From the IMG/VR virus record IMGVR_UViG_3300049846_002130, positions 62,001 through 126,000 of that record: a stretch of 64,000 bases of DNA; one strand, written 5' to 3'. Source of the DNA: a virus. A program made the translations under genes and the position numbers. The notes under the pieces are model-generated. The model saw only the letters and a list, made by a program, of their open reading frames with translations. It searched no databases and was not told the DNA's origin. Of the stretch, positions 28,398 to 37,563 are shown in pieces (the first letter of the stretch is position 1; every line of letters starts with the position of its first letter).

Positions 28398-29158
28398 TTT
28401 AGTCTCCTTGCTGGAAAGCATATAGGTTTAAACTCGCATGAATGTGCGCATGGTGTTAATGGAAAGTGATACTTTGTTTCTAGCAATTTAACTGGTTGCT
28501 CAAGAAACTCAAGCCAGGTTCTTTTTTCCATTGATTTGTCATATTGCAACGAAGTGTAAGCTACATCTTCATTACTATTATTAGTACTAAATAGATGTAG
28601 CTTAGCTTCGGTTGAGGTGGTTGAGAGTGGGGTGTTAGCTCCCAATGTTTGTACCTTAAGTAAACTGATTAGATCAGATTCCATATCTCTTATTGTGTTG
28701 TAAGGTACAAAGCTTATAGCATGTAATGTTTTTGCTCGACTAACCTTTTGGGTTCCCCATACTCTCGGAGATACTAGCTGTAAGGAATTTATATTAAGTC
28801 TTAAGCTCGAGTGGCTTATGTTAACAAAGTAATCAAATGGACCGAATATTGGTATATAGATACTAGGATTTAGGATTTCTAAGACTTGGTTAACTGCTAA
28901 AACAGCATGACGAATATCTTCTTGAATTTCAATAATATTGTTTTTATTTTGTTTTAATAACTTAGTTTCCAAATAGCGACTATGAAAATAAAGGCTTTGT
29001 TTATAATCAAAGTTTATGTCTTTTAAAAGATCTTGAACCAACCTGTTATATAGGTTCTCTACATATTGAAGTTTTTTAGAAGCAGTAAGGTTGCCCCCTT
29101 TGTGATGAAATTCCGAACATTTGATATAGGCTCGGAGTTCAGACTCTTCTATTCTCAT
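28394..29158 (-). CDS. RecB/Cas4-like protein with C-terminal Cys motif (254 aa)
   Basis: The N-terminus 'SELRAYIKCSEFHHKGG' matches the start of the RecB/Cas4/AddB nuclease families, where the Cys binds an iron-sulfur cluster, and the C-terminus 'PCAHSCEFKPICF' supplies the matching Cys triad. The central PD-(D/E)XK acidic motif is not clear, so it may be a cluster-binding protein with lost catalysis. A second, better-preserved Cas4-like gene is at 37497. Function inferred. Confidence 0.5.
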   Translation of the reverse strand: MRIEESELRAYIKCSEFHHKGGNLTASKKLQYVENLYNRLVQDLLKDINFDYKQSLYFHSRYLETKLLKQNKNNIIEIQEDIRHAVLAVNQVLEILNPSIYIPIFGPFDYFVNISHSSLRLNINSLQLVSPRVWGTQKVSRAKTLHAISFVPYNTIRDMESDLISLLKVQTLGANTPLSTTSTEAKLHLFSTNNSNEDVAYTSLQYDKSMEKRTWLEFLEQPVKLLETKYHFPLTPCAHSCEFKPICFPARRLK

Positions 29159-29661
29159 ACAGCAGTAAAGTAGGCTAAACTATAATTATCAGGGTCTTGT
29201 GTGTACCAGTATCCTGCTGAGGTTATTGGACAATTATAACTGTTGTCATAATTAATCTTAATATCAGTATTAGGAGTTTTAGACCAATTGCCTGGAGCTA
29301 AATAGTGAGACTCAAGCTGAGTTGATCCAACCTTATTGACTTCTACAATTTTGCGAATGTTTTCAATAACTTCTTTAGATAGAGTTTCTGCTTCTTTTAC
29401 TTTAGGATCTAGTTTAGCAGCAGGAGTTATTTGATCGAAGAGTGGAGATAGAACAATGTCACTTAGAGCCTCTTCGTCAATTTCTCGTATATCAGTATTA
29501 GTTGAAACAAAATTATAAGTTGTTTCATCTTCATCTAGATTATCTTTTATTTCAAAATAAAAGAAATCACTATCATATTCGAAGTTTACTAAGGACAAAG
29601 ACATTTCTTCTAAAAGCTCTAGGGTTTTAAGGTAAAGCTTATCTATTAGGAGGTCATTCAT
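29155..29661 (-). CDS. Hypothetical acidic protein (168 aa)
   Basis: Acidic N-terminal half (FEYDSDFFYFEIKDNLDEDE), no membrane segment, no recognised motif. ATGA overlap with the next gene and two bases from the preceding one, so it belongs to the same transcription unit. Confidence 0.5.
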   Translation of the reverse strand: MNDLLIDKLYLKTLELLEEMSLSLVNFEYDSDFFYFEIKDNLDEDETTYNFVSTNTDIREIDEEALSDIVLSPLFDQITPAAKLDPKVKEAETLSKEVIENIRKIVEVNKVGSTQLESHYLAPGNWSKTPNTDIKINYDNSYNCPITSAGYWYTQDPDNYSLAYFTAV

Positions 29662-29662
29662 T

Positions 29663-29857
29663 TTAACCTATTCTCCATGCGTTTACTGTATGATGGCGGC
29701 CTTGTGACCAATTAGGTGTAAGTACTTTAACTAATGTGCTCTTGCAAGAGTCACACTCTGGTATTTCATCTGAGGTATGCATTAGCTCTATAAGCATGTC
29801 GTACTTAGCGCATAAAGTATTCTTACATTTAAAATCATTAATTTTCCAGTTGCTCAT
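29663..29857 (-). CDS. Zinc-ribbon protein (64 aa)
   Basis: Cys pairs C11-x4-C16 and C36-x2-C39 fit a small zinc ribbon of the FmdB type, with a basic aromatic tail (NWSQGRHHTVNAWRIG). Such tiny proteins often bind nucleic acid or RNA polymerase. Role unknown. Confidence 0.6.
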   Translation of the reverse strand: MSNWKINDFKCKNTLCAKYDMLIELMHTSDEIPECDSCKSTLVKVLTPNWSQGRHHTVNAWRIG

Positions 29858-29882
29858 AATTTCTAGCCTTTAGAAAATATAA

Positions 29883-29905
29883 AGTCTTGCTTTTAAAGCA
29901 AGACT
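29883..29905 (-). terminator. Rho-independent terminator
   Basis: On the - strand an AGTCTTGCTTT/AAAGCAAGACT stem is followed by TTATATTTTCT. It lies between the gene ending at 29978 and the zinc-ribbon gene starting at 29857, so it separates two transcription units. The rest of the 120-base gap shows no clear promoter. Confidence 0.6.
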
Positions 29906-29977
29906 CCAGTTTGATAAAGTACTTGAGATATTCTTGACCCAAGGATTAGGTATTTTATTAACACTGATTTAATCTTG

Positions 29978-30277
29978 TTAATCATCATTGTCCCAAACAT
30001 TTGGAACCTCTACTTCGGGGCTTGAGCTATGAAGTCTCTTAATATGCTCATTTAGAAATATTGGACAGCTTTCTATATTTTTTAGCTTAGCTTCTTTCCA
30101 TTCCATAACAGCAACTGTTCCATCTACGATATCATTGGTTTTAAGTAAGCCTTTAATTACCAAGGTCTGTCTGAGCCTGGGTACTGGATTGCCTAAATAG
30201 ACAATTTTACCGGTCTCTAGAAAATAAAATTTTCTGTCTCTATAGGAAAGAAATCCCTTAGTCTTATCGTTTAACAT
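29978..30277 (-). CDS. Hypothetical protein (99 aa)
   Basis: Begins with a short beta-rich part (FLSYRDRKFYFLETGKIVYLG) and ends in an acidic tail (PNVWDNDD), a style common in phage ssDNA-associated or adaptor proteins. Six bases from the cupin gene. No recognised family. Confidence 0.5.
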   Translation of the reverse strand: MLNDKTKGFLSYRDRKFYFLETGKIVYLGNPVPRLRQTLVIKGLLKTNDIVDGTVAVMEWKEAKLKNIESCPIFLNEHIKRLHSSSPEVEVPNVWDNDD

Positions 30278-30283
30278 TTAACC

Positions 30284-30670
30284 TCACATATGAACTCTAA
30301 TAGAATCTTTAGAATTATCGTATGTACTTGCTTCAACTAAAAGTACATCACTGGTTAGAGCGCATAGCTGGTGTAAAAATCCAGGGGGCACGACTACAGC
30401 TTCTAAAGGGTTAACTAAGTATTCTTCTGGTTCTGTTGTTACCGGATGAATTGTTTTTAAAAGTAGGGCACCACTTATTACAAGTAATGTTTCATGTTTA
30501 TCAATATGAAAATGCATGGAGCCACAGGAACTAGATTTGATGGTTAGGGTTTTTAGGCAATACTTTTCATTCATATAAGTATTTTCCTCGCCCCATCGCT
30601 TTTCAGTTGTTAGGATACCCTTTTTAAGTATCTTTGCTACCGATTCACTAGCTCCTATTTTATATTCCAT
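30284..30670 (-). CDS. Cupin-fold protein (sugar-phosphate isomerase-like)
   Basis: 128 aa double-stranded beta-helix. 'MHFHIDKHETLLVISGALLL' (around 53-72) is cupin motif 1 (HxH...E), and 'VVPPGFLHQLCAL' is motif 2. It most resembles the C-terminal domain of type II mannose-6-phosphate isomerases and other sugar-handling cupins, so it may join the carbohydrate functions seen elsewhere here. The stop of thyX overlaps its start. Confidence 0.75.
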   Translation of the reverse strand: MEYKIGASESVAKILKKGILTTEKRWGEENTYMNEKYCLKTLTIKSSSCGSMHFHIDKHETLLVISGALLLKTIHPVTTEPEEYLVNPLEAVVVPPGFLHQLCALTSDVLLVEASTYDNSKDSIRVHM

Positions 30671-31677
30671 TATACCCCTAATAATCTTTTAATCTTTCTA
30701 ATAAAGTCTTTTCTTTCTGTTTTGCTTGTTAGTTTAGCCTGTCCTAGAATTTTTGCTCTAGTTTCTGGATCTTTATTCCAAGAATCTAACTTGTTATTAA
30801 ACTCATACCTAGCAGCTGCAGTAGTAAGAAGATTAAGTGCTTCTTGTTCTGGAGCAGAGAGACTAATTGTATCACGTTTGAAATCACACCAAGCCATGTA
30901 AGCATATGGGCACCACGCTTCCACTATCTTACCAATAAGGTTAGCTATTTCTCTAATCTCTTGTTGGGCATGTGGGTCTGTTCTTAGCCACATGAAGTGT
31001 AGCAAATTGTGGAGGTCTTGTTTATAATACACCTCCGTATAGGTACTCATTGGTAGATCCTTACGGGCCTGCTCTCTAGCCACACCCAGAGCAAGACGCT
31101 CTAGATATACCTCTCTGGCAAGGTCCTGAAGTTGCTGCTCTCTACTTGAGAGGTACTGGTTTATATCTAAGCCAAGCTGCTCAGCCTCGGTCCACAAGTC
31201 AAAGAGAATATTAGCTTTGCTCCCAAGCAAAGCTAATAGCTCGACCTCTCGTTCAGGACTGATTGGAAAAGGCCAGGCTGTTATAGCTTCGCCAGAGCCT
31301 TGTTTATTGTCTTTGGATTGGGAGCGCCAGGTTTGTGCTGTCATCATATCGTCAATAGCTATGGAATATCGGGTGCTATACTCGTTCACGTTTGCCGTGC
31401 GGTGTCGCACCATTTGGCGCCATGTATCTATGCTTAGCCTAATATGTAATTTAATTTCACATTGCTCTAGTGGCGAAGTGTGGTGATGATTGACCAGGTA
31501 ACGGATAAGCTGCTTATCTTCAGTTACTGACTTGGTCCCGGCACCATAAGATATACGAGCTGCTTGACAGATAGCTTGGTCGTCACCCATGGTGTCAACT
31601 AGGTAAAGCCAGCCTCCAGATCCAAACTTTTGAGGATTGTTAGCTCCAAACTGTTCTAATAGCTCCTGCTTTGTCAT
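30670..31677 (-). CDS. thyX: Flavin-dependent thymidylate synthase ThyX
   Basis: 335 aa, longer than the usual 210-300. The ThyX motif is at 91-104 (RHRTANVNEYSTRY); the canonical sixth residue Ser is Asn here, a known position of variation but worth noting. The enzyme makes dTMP from dUMP with FAD and methylene-THF, supplying thymidine for phage DNA. Paired in function with ribonucleotide reductase at the right edge. ATGA overlap on the upstream side. Confidence 0.93.
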   Translation of the reverse strand: MTKQELLEQFGANNPQKFGSGGWLYLVDTMGDDQAICQAARISYGAGTKSVTEDKQLIRYLVNHHHTSPLEQCEIKLHIRLSIDTWRQMVRHRTANVNEYSTRYSIAIDDMMTAQTWRSQSKDNKQGSGEAITAWPFPISPEREVELLALLGSKANILFDLWTEAEQLGLDINQYLSSREQQLQDLAREVYLERLALGVAREQARKDLPMSTYTEVYYKQDLHNLLHFMWLRTDPHAQQEIREIANLIGKIVEAWCPYAYMAWCDFKRDTISLSAPEQEALNLLTTAAARYEFNNKLDSWNKDPETRAKILGQAKLTSKTERKDFIRKIKRLLGV

Positions 31678-31976
31678 TCTGGTATCTCACTACACTGCAG
31701 GAGTACCTCGTGCATTATTTGTTTCTGACATAGTTCGAATACAATTTTGATTAATCTTTTGGGATCCGATTGAAACTGGTAAGTAAGCATATACTTCGAT
31801 ATAGGTGTTTTTATTCTTGCTTCTGTTGCTTTTTTACCACTACGGTATTTGAATGCTACTTCAAGATAATATGTTTCATTAAGTAGGTCTTCTGTTATAG
31901 AGTATCTAAGTCTATTTTTAAGGATATATTTGAACTTAAATGTCTTTAGATATTCTTGAATTTCTTCTAGTGTCAT
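31674..31976 (-). CDS. Hypothetical basic protein (100 aa)
   Basis: Basic with many aromatic residues (FKFKYILKNRLRYSI, YYLEVAFKYRSGKK). ATGA-coupled to thyX. No family recognised. Basic charge suggests nucleic acid contact, which is inference. Confidence 0.5.
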   Translation of the reverse strand: MTLEEIQEYLKTFKFKYILKNRLRYSITEDLLNETYYLEVAFKYRSGKKATEARIKTPISKYMLTYQFQSDPKRLIKIVFELCQKQIMHEVLLQCSEIPE

Positions 31977-31986
31977 ATGTCTCCAT

Positions 31987-32017
31987 AAAATAGGCCACCA
32001 GTGTTACTGGTGGCCTA
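31987..32017 (-). terminator. Rho-independent terminator
   Basis: A 12-bp perfect stem (TAGGCCACCAGT / ACTGGTGGCCTA, 31991-32017) with a 3-base loop and TTTTAT on the - strand side. It ends the unit containing 32038-32409. Confidence 0.8.
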
Positions 32018-32037
32018 TTAGCACATCTGTTAGTAGA

Positions 32038-32409
32038 TTATTCTCTAACTTTTAGAACCTCAGTTTCATCAATCGCTACTTTGTTGGCAGCCATTAGCTT
32101 AAAGAGCCCCTTAAGAGCCTCTCTTTCACCTAAGTACTTTTCCGATACACTTTCTAGAAGGGTTTCTAGAGTATCGTGGCCGGCTTTAATGTCTTCAAGA
32201 AGTAGCTCTTGAACTTCTTTAGCTAGCTCAAGCTCCTCTGCCTTAGCTGCAATTGGTAAACCTAGAAAGCTATTAGGAGCTACAAGAATATAAACAGTTG
32301 ATTCTTGAGTAATAGAGATCTCAACTACTTCTAGTTTAGGTATTCTGCAGATAGATTTATCTTTGAAAGAAACAACATCTCCAATTTTAAAGTCGGTTGT
32401 ATATGTCAT
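32038..32409 (-). CDS. Hypothetical protein (123 aa)
   Basis: An SH3-like N-terminus (FKIGDVVSFKDKSICRI) typical of small beta-barrels, followed by helices. Strong GGAGG-like ribosome-binding site (AAGGAGGAGATC). No specific family. Confidence 0.5.
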   Translation of the reverse strand: MTYTTDFKIGDVVSFKDKSICRIPKLEVVEISITQESTVYILVAPNSFLGLPIAAKAEELELAKEVQELLLEDIKAGHDTLETLLESVSEKYLGEREALKGLFKLMAANKVAIDETEVLKVRE

Positions 32410-32458
32410 TGATCTCCTCCTTATTGTTTTGTGACAATGGGTTTAGCTTAGTTTTTAT

Positions 32459-32668
32459 CTAAGCTCCATCGTCTTCTCTATCATTATTAATAAATTGTAT
32501 TTCTTCTGGTAGGTCTATATCAATAAGTTGACCTGACAAATAAGCCAAAAAGAATTTAGCAACCCTTTTTGAATCCGGGGTTAATGTGTTCTTAAGTGAT
32601 ACAAGTTCTTGTTTATAAAACCTTGCGAGACGTCGAGCTAGATATAGCTCTGTTTCTGTGAGTGTCAT
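32459..32668 (-). CDS. Hypothetical small helical protein (69 aa)
   Basis: Begins 'MTLTETELYLARRLARFYKQ' and ends in an acidic tail. ATGA overlap with the gene at 32665. AGGAAAAAG precedes the start. Unknown role. Confidence 0.45.
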   Translation of the reverse strand: MTLTETELYLARRLARFYKQELVSLKNTLTPDSKRVAKFFLAYLSGQLIDIDLPEEIQFINNDREDDGA

Positions 32669-32874
32669 CTTTTTCCTGTAATAAATTGTATTGGCGATAT
32701 TTGAAAAAAGAATTCGGGATCTTCTTTAATTTGTAAATCTTTTTTAGACGGGAAGGTCCAGTGTTGGGTAATTGGATCCCAGGAGCAGCCCACCATCTTG
32801 TTGTTAAAGATGGTGGGCCATCGACCAATACCGCTAATAGCTATATCTTTAGAAATCTTTATCATCTTCGTCAT
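32665..32874 (-). CDS. Hypothetical small protein (69 aa)
   Basis: Starts inside the last codons of the primase-helicase (ATG at 32874). Trp/Pro-rich centre (GRWPTIFNNKMVGCSWDP). No family recognised. A shorter start at Met4 is possible. Confidence 0.45.
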   Translation of the reverse strand: MTKMIKISKDIAISGIGRWPTIFNNKMVGCSWDPITQHWTFPSKKDLQIKEDPEFFFQISPIQFITGKR

Positions 32875-35356
32875 TATAGTCAGTATCTATTTCTAGACCT
32901 GAACTTATAGCTCTGGGTATAAAGCTACGACTGGGTTCTGTGCTAGGTGCACCATACTCAATTTCTCTAATTGCTTGCTGCATAGTGATTTGTTTTAGGG
33001 TGGTGGTGTCCGGATCTAGATCAACAGCCAATTTATCTTTGAAGGAACTAATCTTGTTCTTAGATATATCAAGAGCAAGTCTTGGTAGCTTCTTTTCTGG
33101 ATGCATTGGGTTAGACCAGAAAATTTCACAATTCTCTTTTCTATCGTTATGATCGTTATAAACATGAATGATTACATCGGCTTTATATTTTAGGCCTCTG
33201 GAATCAGCAATGTCATCATTGGATGGCCATTTAATCTTGCCAGTATCTAGTCCCTGACTGTTCTTTCTATACTCTACGGTAGCCCACATAGCACATTTAT
33301 ATTTAATACCTAGATTCTTTTGAGTCAAAGAAATTAGTTTCATGCGCTGTGTTTGGTCTAGATTAGGATGGTCGGTATAGTCATGAGTATTATCTGCGAC
33401 ACAAAGTAACTTTTTATTTGGATACTTCATTCTCAGATAACGTAATTGCTTTTCAATTACAGATAGGGTTGTCCCATCTTCGCCATCCATAACAATTATT
33501 TTCTCACTAGCTATTAGATTCCTCATGACTAAAGCAGCTGTTTTGTATAGAGCAGATATCTCTGGGTCAGTAATTAGCGTAGGATTGTTAGCATCATAAA
33601 TAGAAAGCTTTTGTTTTTGATGTTGTAAGAAAGCAAAGTTGGTTAAGAATCTACCTTCTAGTTTCTTATAATTATCATCAATAAAATGAAAGAGAACAAC
33701 TACGTCTGGATCACTAAATGCGATATCACAAGCTAGTGCAATCATGGTCGCGGTCTTACCAGCATTTTCGCGCCCACCAAAATAGAAGAGTGAGCCTTCT
33801 GTCCACGGTAGGCCCTTAGCAAATGCATCGGCAAAGAATGTGTAATATCCAAATTGGAATGCATTAAACTTAGCGTTGGCTTCAGTCTTAGCATTTTGTA
33901 ATGCTTCGAACCTTTGAAGTTGATAATTAACACCCATTGTAGACTTAGCGTATTCAAGTTCTATTTGTTGAACTTCTTTCTCGTGGATAGACATAAGAGC
34001 ACTGACACTAGCAGGATCCTGCTCAGCTTGTGCTTTATACTTATCTATTGAATTTAGGATACGCTCACGCTGCTGCTCATAAGATTGATTACGTATACGC
34101 TCAACATCTGAAATAATTGCAGCTTCACTGATACCTGTTAACTTAGAAAGCTGAAGTACTTGTTTTTCTCTCATCATAGCTACGGGTGTGCTTGCTATTA
34201 TTGGAATTATCTTGGCATTGATATCATCAATAGACTTAAGGTTTGTATTTGAACAAATGTAAGTAAACGAGTCTACTACTTTAAGCTCTCCTAGAGCTGG
34301 ACCTATCTTCTCATCCTCTAACTTAGAGAGATATTCATCTAAGTCTTTATATGTATTAGTAGAATCTAGAACTATATATATATTAAATCCAACAATCTTT
34401 TTAGATTGAATTGTTTTCAATACACGTTCAATGCCTTGTTGACCTGCAGTGTCCCAATCTAGACACAAATATAAATTTCTAATTCCAAGATCTTTTAGTA
34501 TATAAAGATGTTGGTCAGTAATTGCTGTGCCAACACAGGCAACGACGTTTGTTTTCCCACCTCTAAGAAGTTGGTTTCTCTCTCCGATTCCCTCGACAAT
34601 CCATAATCCGCTCTGTTTTGCACTCTTGCTCGCAAGATCGATACCTAATAAAGATTGGCTTTTATTAAAAATAAGTGATTCGGTAGAGTGCACATATTTT
34701 GGCTCTCCATCGTCTAGTCTTCTAGATACAAAGGCTATTGGACGTCTACGGACATCTTTAATAACGGTTGTTACGTAAGACTTGCCGATAAATGGATAGA
34801 ACCCGCTAACGTTTTGTTTTCCGATTAGTCCAGTGCGCTCGATAAAATCTAAATCCCAGCCTTTTGTAGCCAGGAATTTAAGTAACTCGTCTGTATTTAC
34901 GGAATAACAAGACTCATATTCATTTAGCCATTTTCGCTGTGTAATATAGTTCTTTGCTTCGTTGGCAGGGTGGACAATAAAGGCTTCGATATCTCCCGCT
35001 AACTTATAATATTCAGTCTTTAGCCTTGCTGTTGGAGATGGCTCTCCAATAGAAACACTAATTCCAAGTTGGGCTGCTAGAGCAGGAATAGTTTCTGTTA
35101 TCCACTCTCGCCCTTCTGTTGGTAGGTTCTCAATAATGTGGGCAGCGGAAAATATATCTAAGTTGGCACCACACCCAAAACAATGTGCGGTTTGTAGTTC
35201 TGTCTTAGGATTAATATGCATTGAGGGGCTGCGCTCTTCATGCACAAGACATTTAAATTTCTTTTTCCCTGGTTCTAGTTTGTTGTGAAGTATTAAATAG
35301 TCTTCTAATTTACTTTTTAATAAAGTTACAACATCTTCTAGTTCTGTTAAGTACAA
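32849..35356 (-). CDS. Primase-helicase (CHC2-TOPRIM-DnaB-like fusion)
   Basis: 835 aa, organised like T7 gp4. An N-terminal CHC2 zinc finger (C36, H39, C59, C62) recognises primer template. The TOPRIM catalytic core has E255 in 'LWIVEGIGER' and D300/D302 in 'CLDWDTAG'. A helical linker region (about 380-500) leads to a RecA-fold helicase with Walker A GGRENAGKT (527-535) and a Walker B-like 'LLCVADNTHDY' near 640. It unwinds DNA at the fork and makes RNA primers for the DnaE-type polymerase encoded nearby. Confidence 0.88.
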   Translation of the reverse strand: MYLTELEDVVTLLKSKLEDYLILHNKLEPGKKKFKCLVHEERSPSMHINPKTELQTAHCFGCGANLDIFSAAHIIENLPTEGREWITETIPALAAQLGISVSIGEPSPTARLKTEYYKLAGDIEAFIVHPANEAKNYITQRKWLNEYESCYSVNTDELLKFLATKGWDLDFIERTGLIGKQNVSGFYPFIGKSYVTTVIKDVRRRPIAFVSRRLDDGEPKYVHSTESLIFNKSQSLLGIDLASKSAKQSGLWIVEGIGERNQLLRGGKTNVVACVGTAITDQHLYILKDLGIRNLYLCLDWDTAGQQGIERVLKTIQSKKIVGFNIYIVLDSTNTYKDLDEYLSKLEDEKIGPALGELKVVDSFTYICSNTNLKSIDDINAKIIPIIASTPVAMMREKQVLQLSKLTGISEAAIISDVERIRNQSYEQQRERILNSIDKYKAQAEQDPASVSALMSIHEKEVQQIELEYAKSTMGVNYQLQRFEALQNAKTEANAKFNAFQFGYYTFFADAFAKGLPWTEGSLFYFGGRENAGKTATMIALACDIAFSDPDVVVLFHFIDDNYKKLEGRFLTNFAFLQHQKQKLSIYDANNPTLITDPEISALYKTAALVMRNLIASEKIIVMDGEDGTTLSVIEKQLRYLRMKYPNKKLLCVADNTHDYTDHPNLDQTQRMKLISLTQKNLGIKYKCAMWATVEYRKNSQGLDTGKIKWPSNDDIADSRGLKYKADVIIHVYNDHNDRKENCEIFWSNPMHPEKKLPRLALDISKNKISSFKDKLAVDLDPDTTTLKQITMQQAIREIEYGAPSTEPSRSFIPRAISSGLEIDTDYNDEDDKDF

Positions 35357-35357
35357 T

Positions 35358-36230
35358 CTATCTCCATTTAGTAATTGGAATCATTAGACTTGGTATTGCT
35401 GTGTAGTTTGTCTGTACTACTTCTAAACAATTAAGTACTGCAAATTGTATTGCGTCACAGATTGTTAAGTAGTCAATTTCTTTTACTTTAGATTGTGTTA
35501 GGTATGTAGCAATTGCTGCAGTAAAACAATCTCCCGCCCCTGTGGCATCTACTACTTTTACTGCAGGTACATGAGTAATTACAACAGTGTTTTGACTTGC
35601 ATCTAGAAGACGTATTGCTTCTGGTCCATTTGTATGGATAGTCCAGTCGAATTTTCTACCGTAATTTTCATCATATTCTTGACCTGTAGCATGCCATATG
35701 GTTGTGTCTGCAATAGCCAAGAGTTTATCGGGTACAGAACGATATCTGGAGTCTACTATGGTAGCAGTTATTTTCTTTTTAGAAATAAGATTAGTCCAGT
35801 GTGGGTTGCTAACTAATCTTTCTAGTGCACCTTTATTGTAATCGGATATAGCCAGAACTACTTCGTCTGTTGGTGAGAATGTCTGAATAGCTGAACAAAG
35901 ATTATTATGGTATTGGTCTATATAAGTTTCCCAATCCGACAGTCTTTCTAGAATTGAGAACTTATAATCCCATGGACTATATCGGATTCTCTTAAGCATC
36001 AAGCTTGCATTTCTAGCATCTGATAAAAACATCTGACTGAGGTAGTCAACATTAAGTGAGTTTTCAAATCCATTGAATCCTTCTAGCTTAGATACATACC
36101 TTAGAGTGGCGGTAGCCCCGCCGTCAAATGACTTAGAATCTACTAGCTCATAATGTTTTTTTAATTCTCTATATTCTTGGTGCATATCAATCAAGAAATC
36201 ACCAAGCACACCTACTACTTTGTTTTGCAT
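35358..36230 (-). CDS. PfkB-family kinase, HldE/RfaE domain I-like
   Basis: 290 aa. PfkB signature 2 is plain (DATGAGD at 228-234). 'GDFLID' at 10-15 and 'SDYNKG' at 129-134 match the heptose-7-phosphate kinase (HldE/RfaE N-domain), whose family motif is SDYxKG. It should phosphorylate a sugar phosphate, possibly D-glycero-D-manno-heptose 7-phosphate. The matching nucleotidyltransferase half lies apart, at 49448. Another PfkB substrate (ribose, adenosine) cannot be excluded. Overlaps the next gene by a base. Confidence 0.75.
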   Translation of the reverse strand: MQNKVVGVLGDFLIDMHQEYRELKKHYELVDSKSFDGGATATLRYVSKLEGFNGFENSLNVDYLSQMFLSDARNASLMLKRIRYSPWDYKFSILERLSDWETYIDQYHNNLCSAIQTFSPTDEVVLAISDYNKGALERLVSNPHWTNLISKKKITATIVDSRYRSVPDKLLAIADTTIWHATGQEYDENYGRKFDWTIHTNGPEAIRLLDASQNTVVITHVPAVKVVDATGAGDCFTAAIATYLTQSKVKEIDYLTICDAIQFAVLNCLEVVQTNYTAIPSLMIPITKWR

Positions 36231-37264
36231 TAAAGCCTCGTTGTTAATCCGTGTGGTTGAGCCTCTATAGCTCCATTAGCTGTAATTTTAATCCATTTTG
36301 TATTTTTATATATTTTTCTAGAGTCTTTAATATTCAAATAGGTGCAGGCTGATCTTAATCCGCCCTCAAACTTTTCAACTATTGATCTTACAGTTGTTCC
36401 ATCCCACATCGTTTCTGGATGTGAAACTCCTTCTGGACATGAGTTAATTTTTGAGTATTGGTCTTGTTGAAACTCAGCAGATGCCTGACCCCTATAAGAT
36501 TTGTAAAGCTTCCCGTCTCTTGGCATCCAGCCAGCAGCCTCTCTTGCCTTAGAAAAAACACTACCAAGCATAGCCCCGTCCGCGCCCAAGGCAAGGTACT
36601 TGACAACATCACCTGGATAACGAATACCACCATCAGCTATTAAGATAATATCCGAGGCAGACGCACTATCTAGAAAGCTTCTAATTTGAAATACAGCATA
36701 GGCATTGGGAACACCAACCCCAGTCATAAGTCTAGTTGTACACCCCGCCCCAGGACCAACTCCTACACGCAGATGTGTTGCACCTGCATTGACACAAGAC
36801 CTTGCTTGCTCGGCAGTACAAATAGAACCTGACATTATGTTCTTGAAGCCAAAGCGCTTCCATTTCTCAATAGCTTTTAATGCTTGGGTTGTAGTTCCGT
36901 TAGCAACATCAATTGCTATCCCAAACTTTTCTAGATCAATATTGGTAACCTTATGAAGGGGTAACGAGAACTTACCATCTAGTCCGGTGGCAAAGAAGAC
37001 TGGCTCTGATGCTGTGCCAATCTCATTAGCTAGTTTTACTGTCTTAATAATTTCTTCTCTAGGTATAAACCTACTAACAACAGGGTTGTGTCCGTACTTT
37101 ATAAGCACAGCTGTCATTGAAGAGCCTGTTACTGTATCCATAGGAGCCGACCACAAGAAATTATGGGTTCTAACATCTTGTCTGCTGTTGACATTACTAG
37201 GAACTGGAATCAAAGTAATATCGTCAACTGTAAATGCTGGTCCACTTGTATATGTTGAAATCAT
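36230..37264 (-). CDS. IMP dehydrogenase/GMP reductase family enzyme
   Basis: ATG at 37264 (ATGA overlap, AGAGG ribosome-binding site) is preferred to an upstream start at 37321. The TIM-barrel active-site loop 'GPGAGCTTR' is the family signature, with the catalytic Cys, followed by 'GVGVPN'. 'ADGGIRYPGDVVKYLALGADGAMLGS' is the phosphate-binding region, and 'YRGQAS' stands where the mobile flap begins. No CBS domains, as in GMP reductases. It interconverts guanine and inosine nucleotides in the phage-infected cell. Which direction cannot be told. Confidence 0.85.
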   Translation of the reverse strand: MISTYTSGPAFTVDDITLIPVPSNVNSRQDVRTHNFLWSAPMDTVTGSSMTAVLIKYGHNPVVSRFIPREEIIKTVKLANEIGTASEPVFFATGLDGKFSLPLHKVTNIDLEKFGIAIDVANGTTTQALKAIEKWKRFGFKNIMSGSICTAEQARSCVNAGATHLRVGVGPGAGCTTRLMTGVGVPNAYAVFQIRSFLDSASASDIILIADGGIRYPGDVVKYLALGADGAMLGSVFSKAREAAGWMPRDGKLYKSYRGQASAEFQQDQYSKINSCPEGVSHPETMWDGTTVRSIVEKFEGGLRSACTYLNIKDSRKIYKNTKWIKITANGAIEAQPHGLTTRL

Positions 37265-37563
37265 CTGTAAACCTCTGTCGCTCTTTTCTTTAAAATCTTT
37301 AAGCCATTGTCCATATAGCATTCGTAGACATAGCCAATTTTAATATGGTCGATCTCATGTCCACTCAAGCCAAGTATTAGTTGTGGGAAGTCCATCAATA
37401 TTTCTGATGCATCTTCTAGGTTTAAATATGGACCAGCAGACAAAATTGAAGCTCCATTCGGAGCTTCAATTTCTAACTTAATTATAAAAAAGGTGTCTAA
37501 AGAATTTGTTTCTTGTTCTCGTCGTAGCAAACATTTCTCCACGAACAATTGGCACATCTCCAA
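37261..37563 (-). CDS. Hypothetical protein (up to 100 aa)
   Basis: Soluble, mixed alpha/beta, with 'FFIIKLEIEAPNGASILSAGPY'. The first ATG is at 37563, which overlaps the Cas4-like gene by 67 bases; no better start codon is present downstream. Unknown family. Confidence 0.45.
   Translation of the reverse strand: MEMCQLFVEKCLLRREQETNSLDTFFIIKLEIEAPNGASILSAGPYLNLEDASEILMDFPQLILGLSGHEIDHIKIGYVYECYMDNGLKILKKRATEVYR

Noticed and set aside
32613-32828. 71-codon frame on the - strand
   Set aside because: Overlaps two better-coupled genes in another frame, and its composition is not protein-like.
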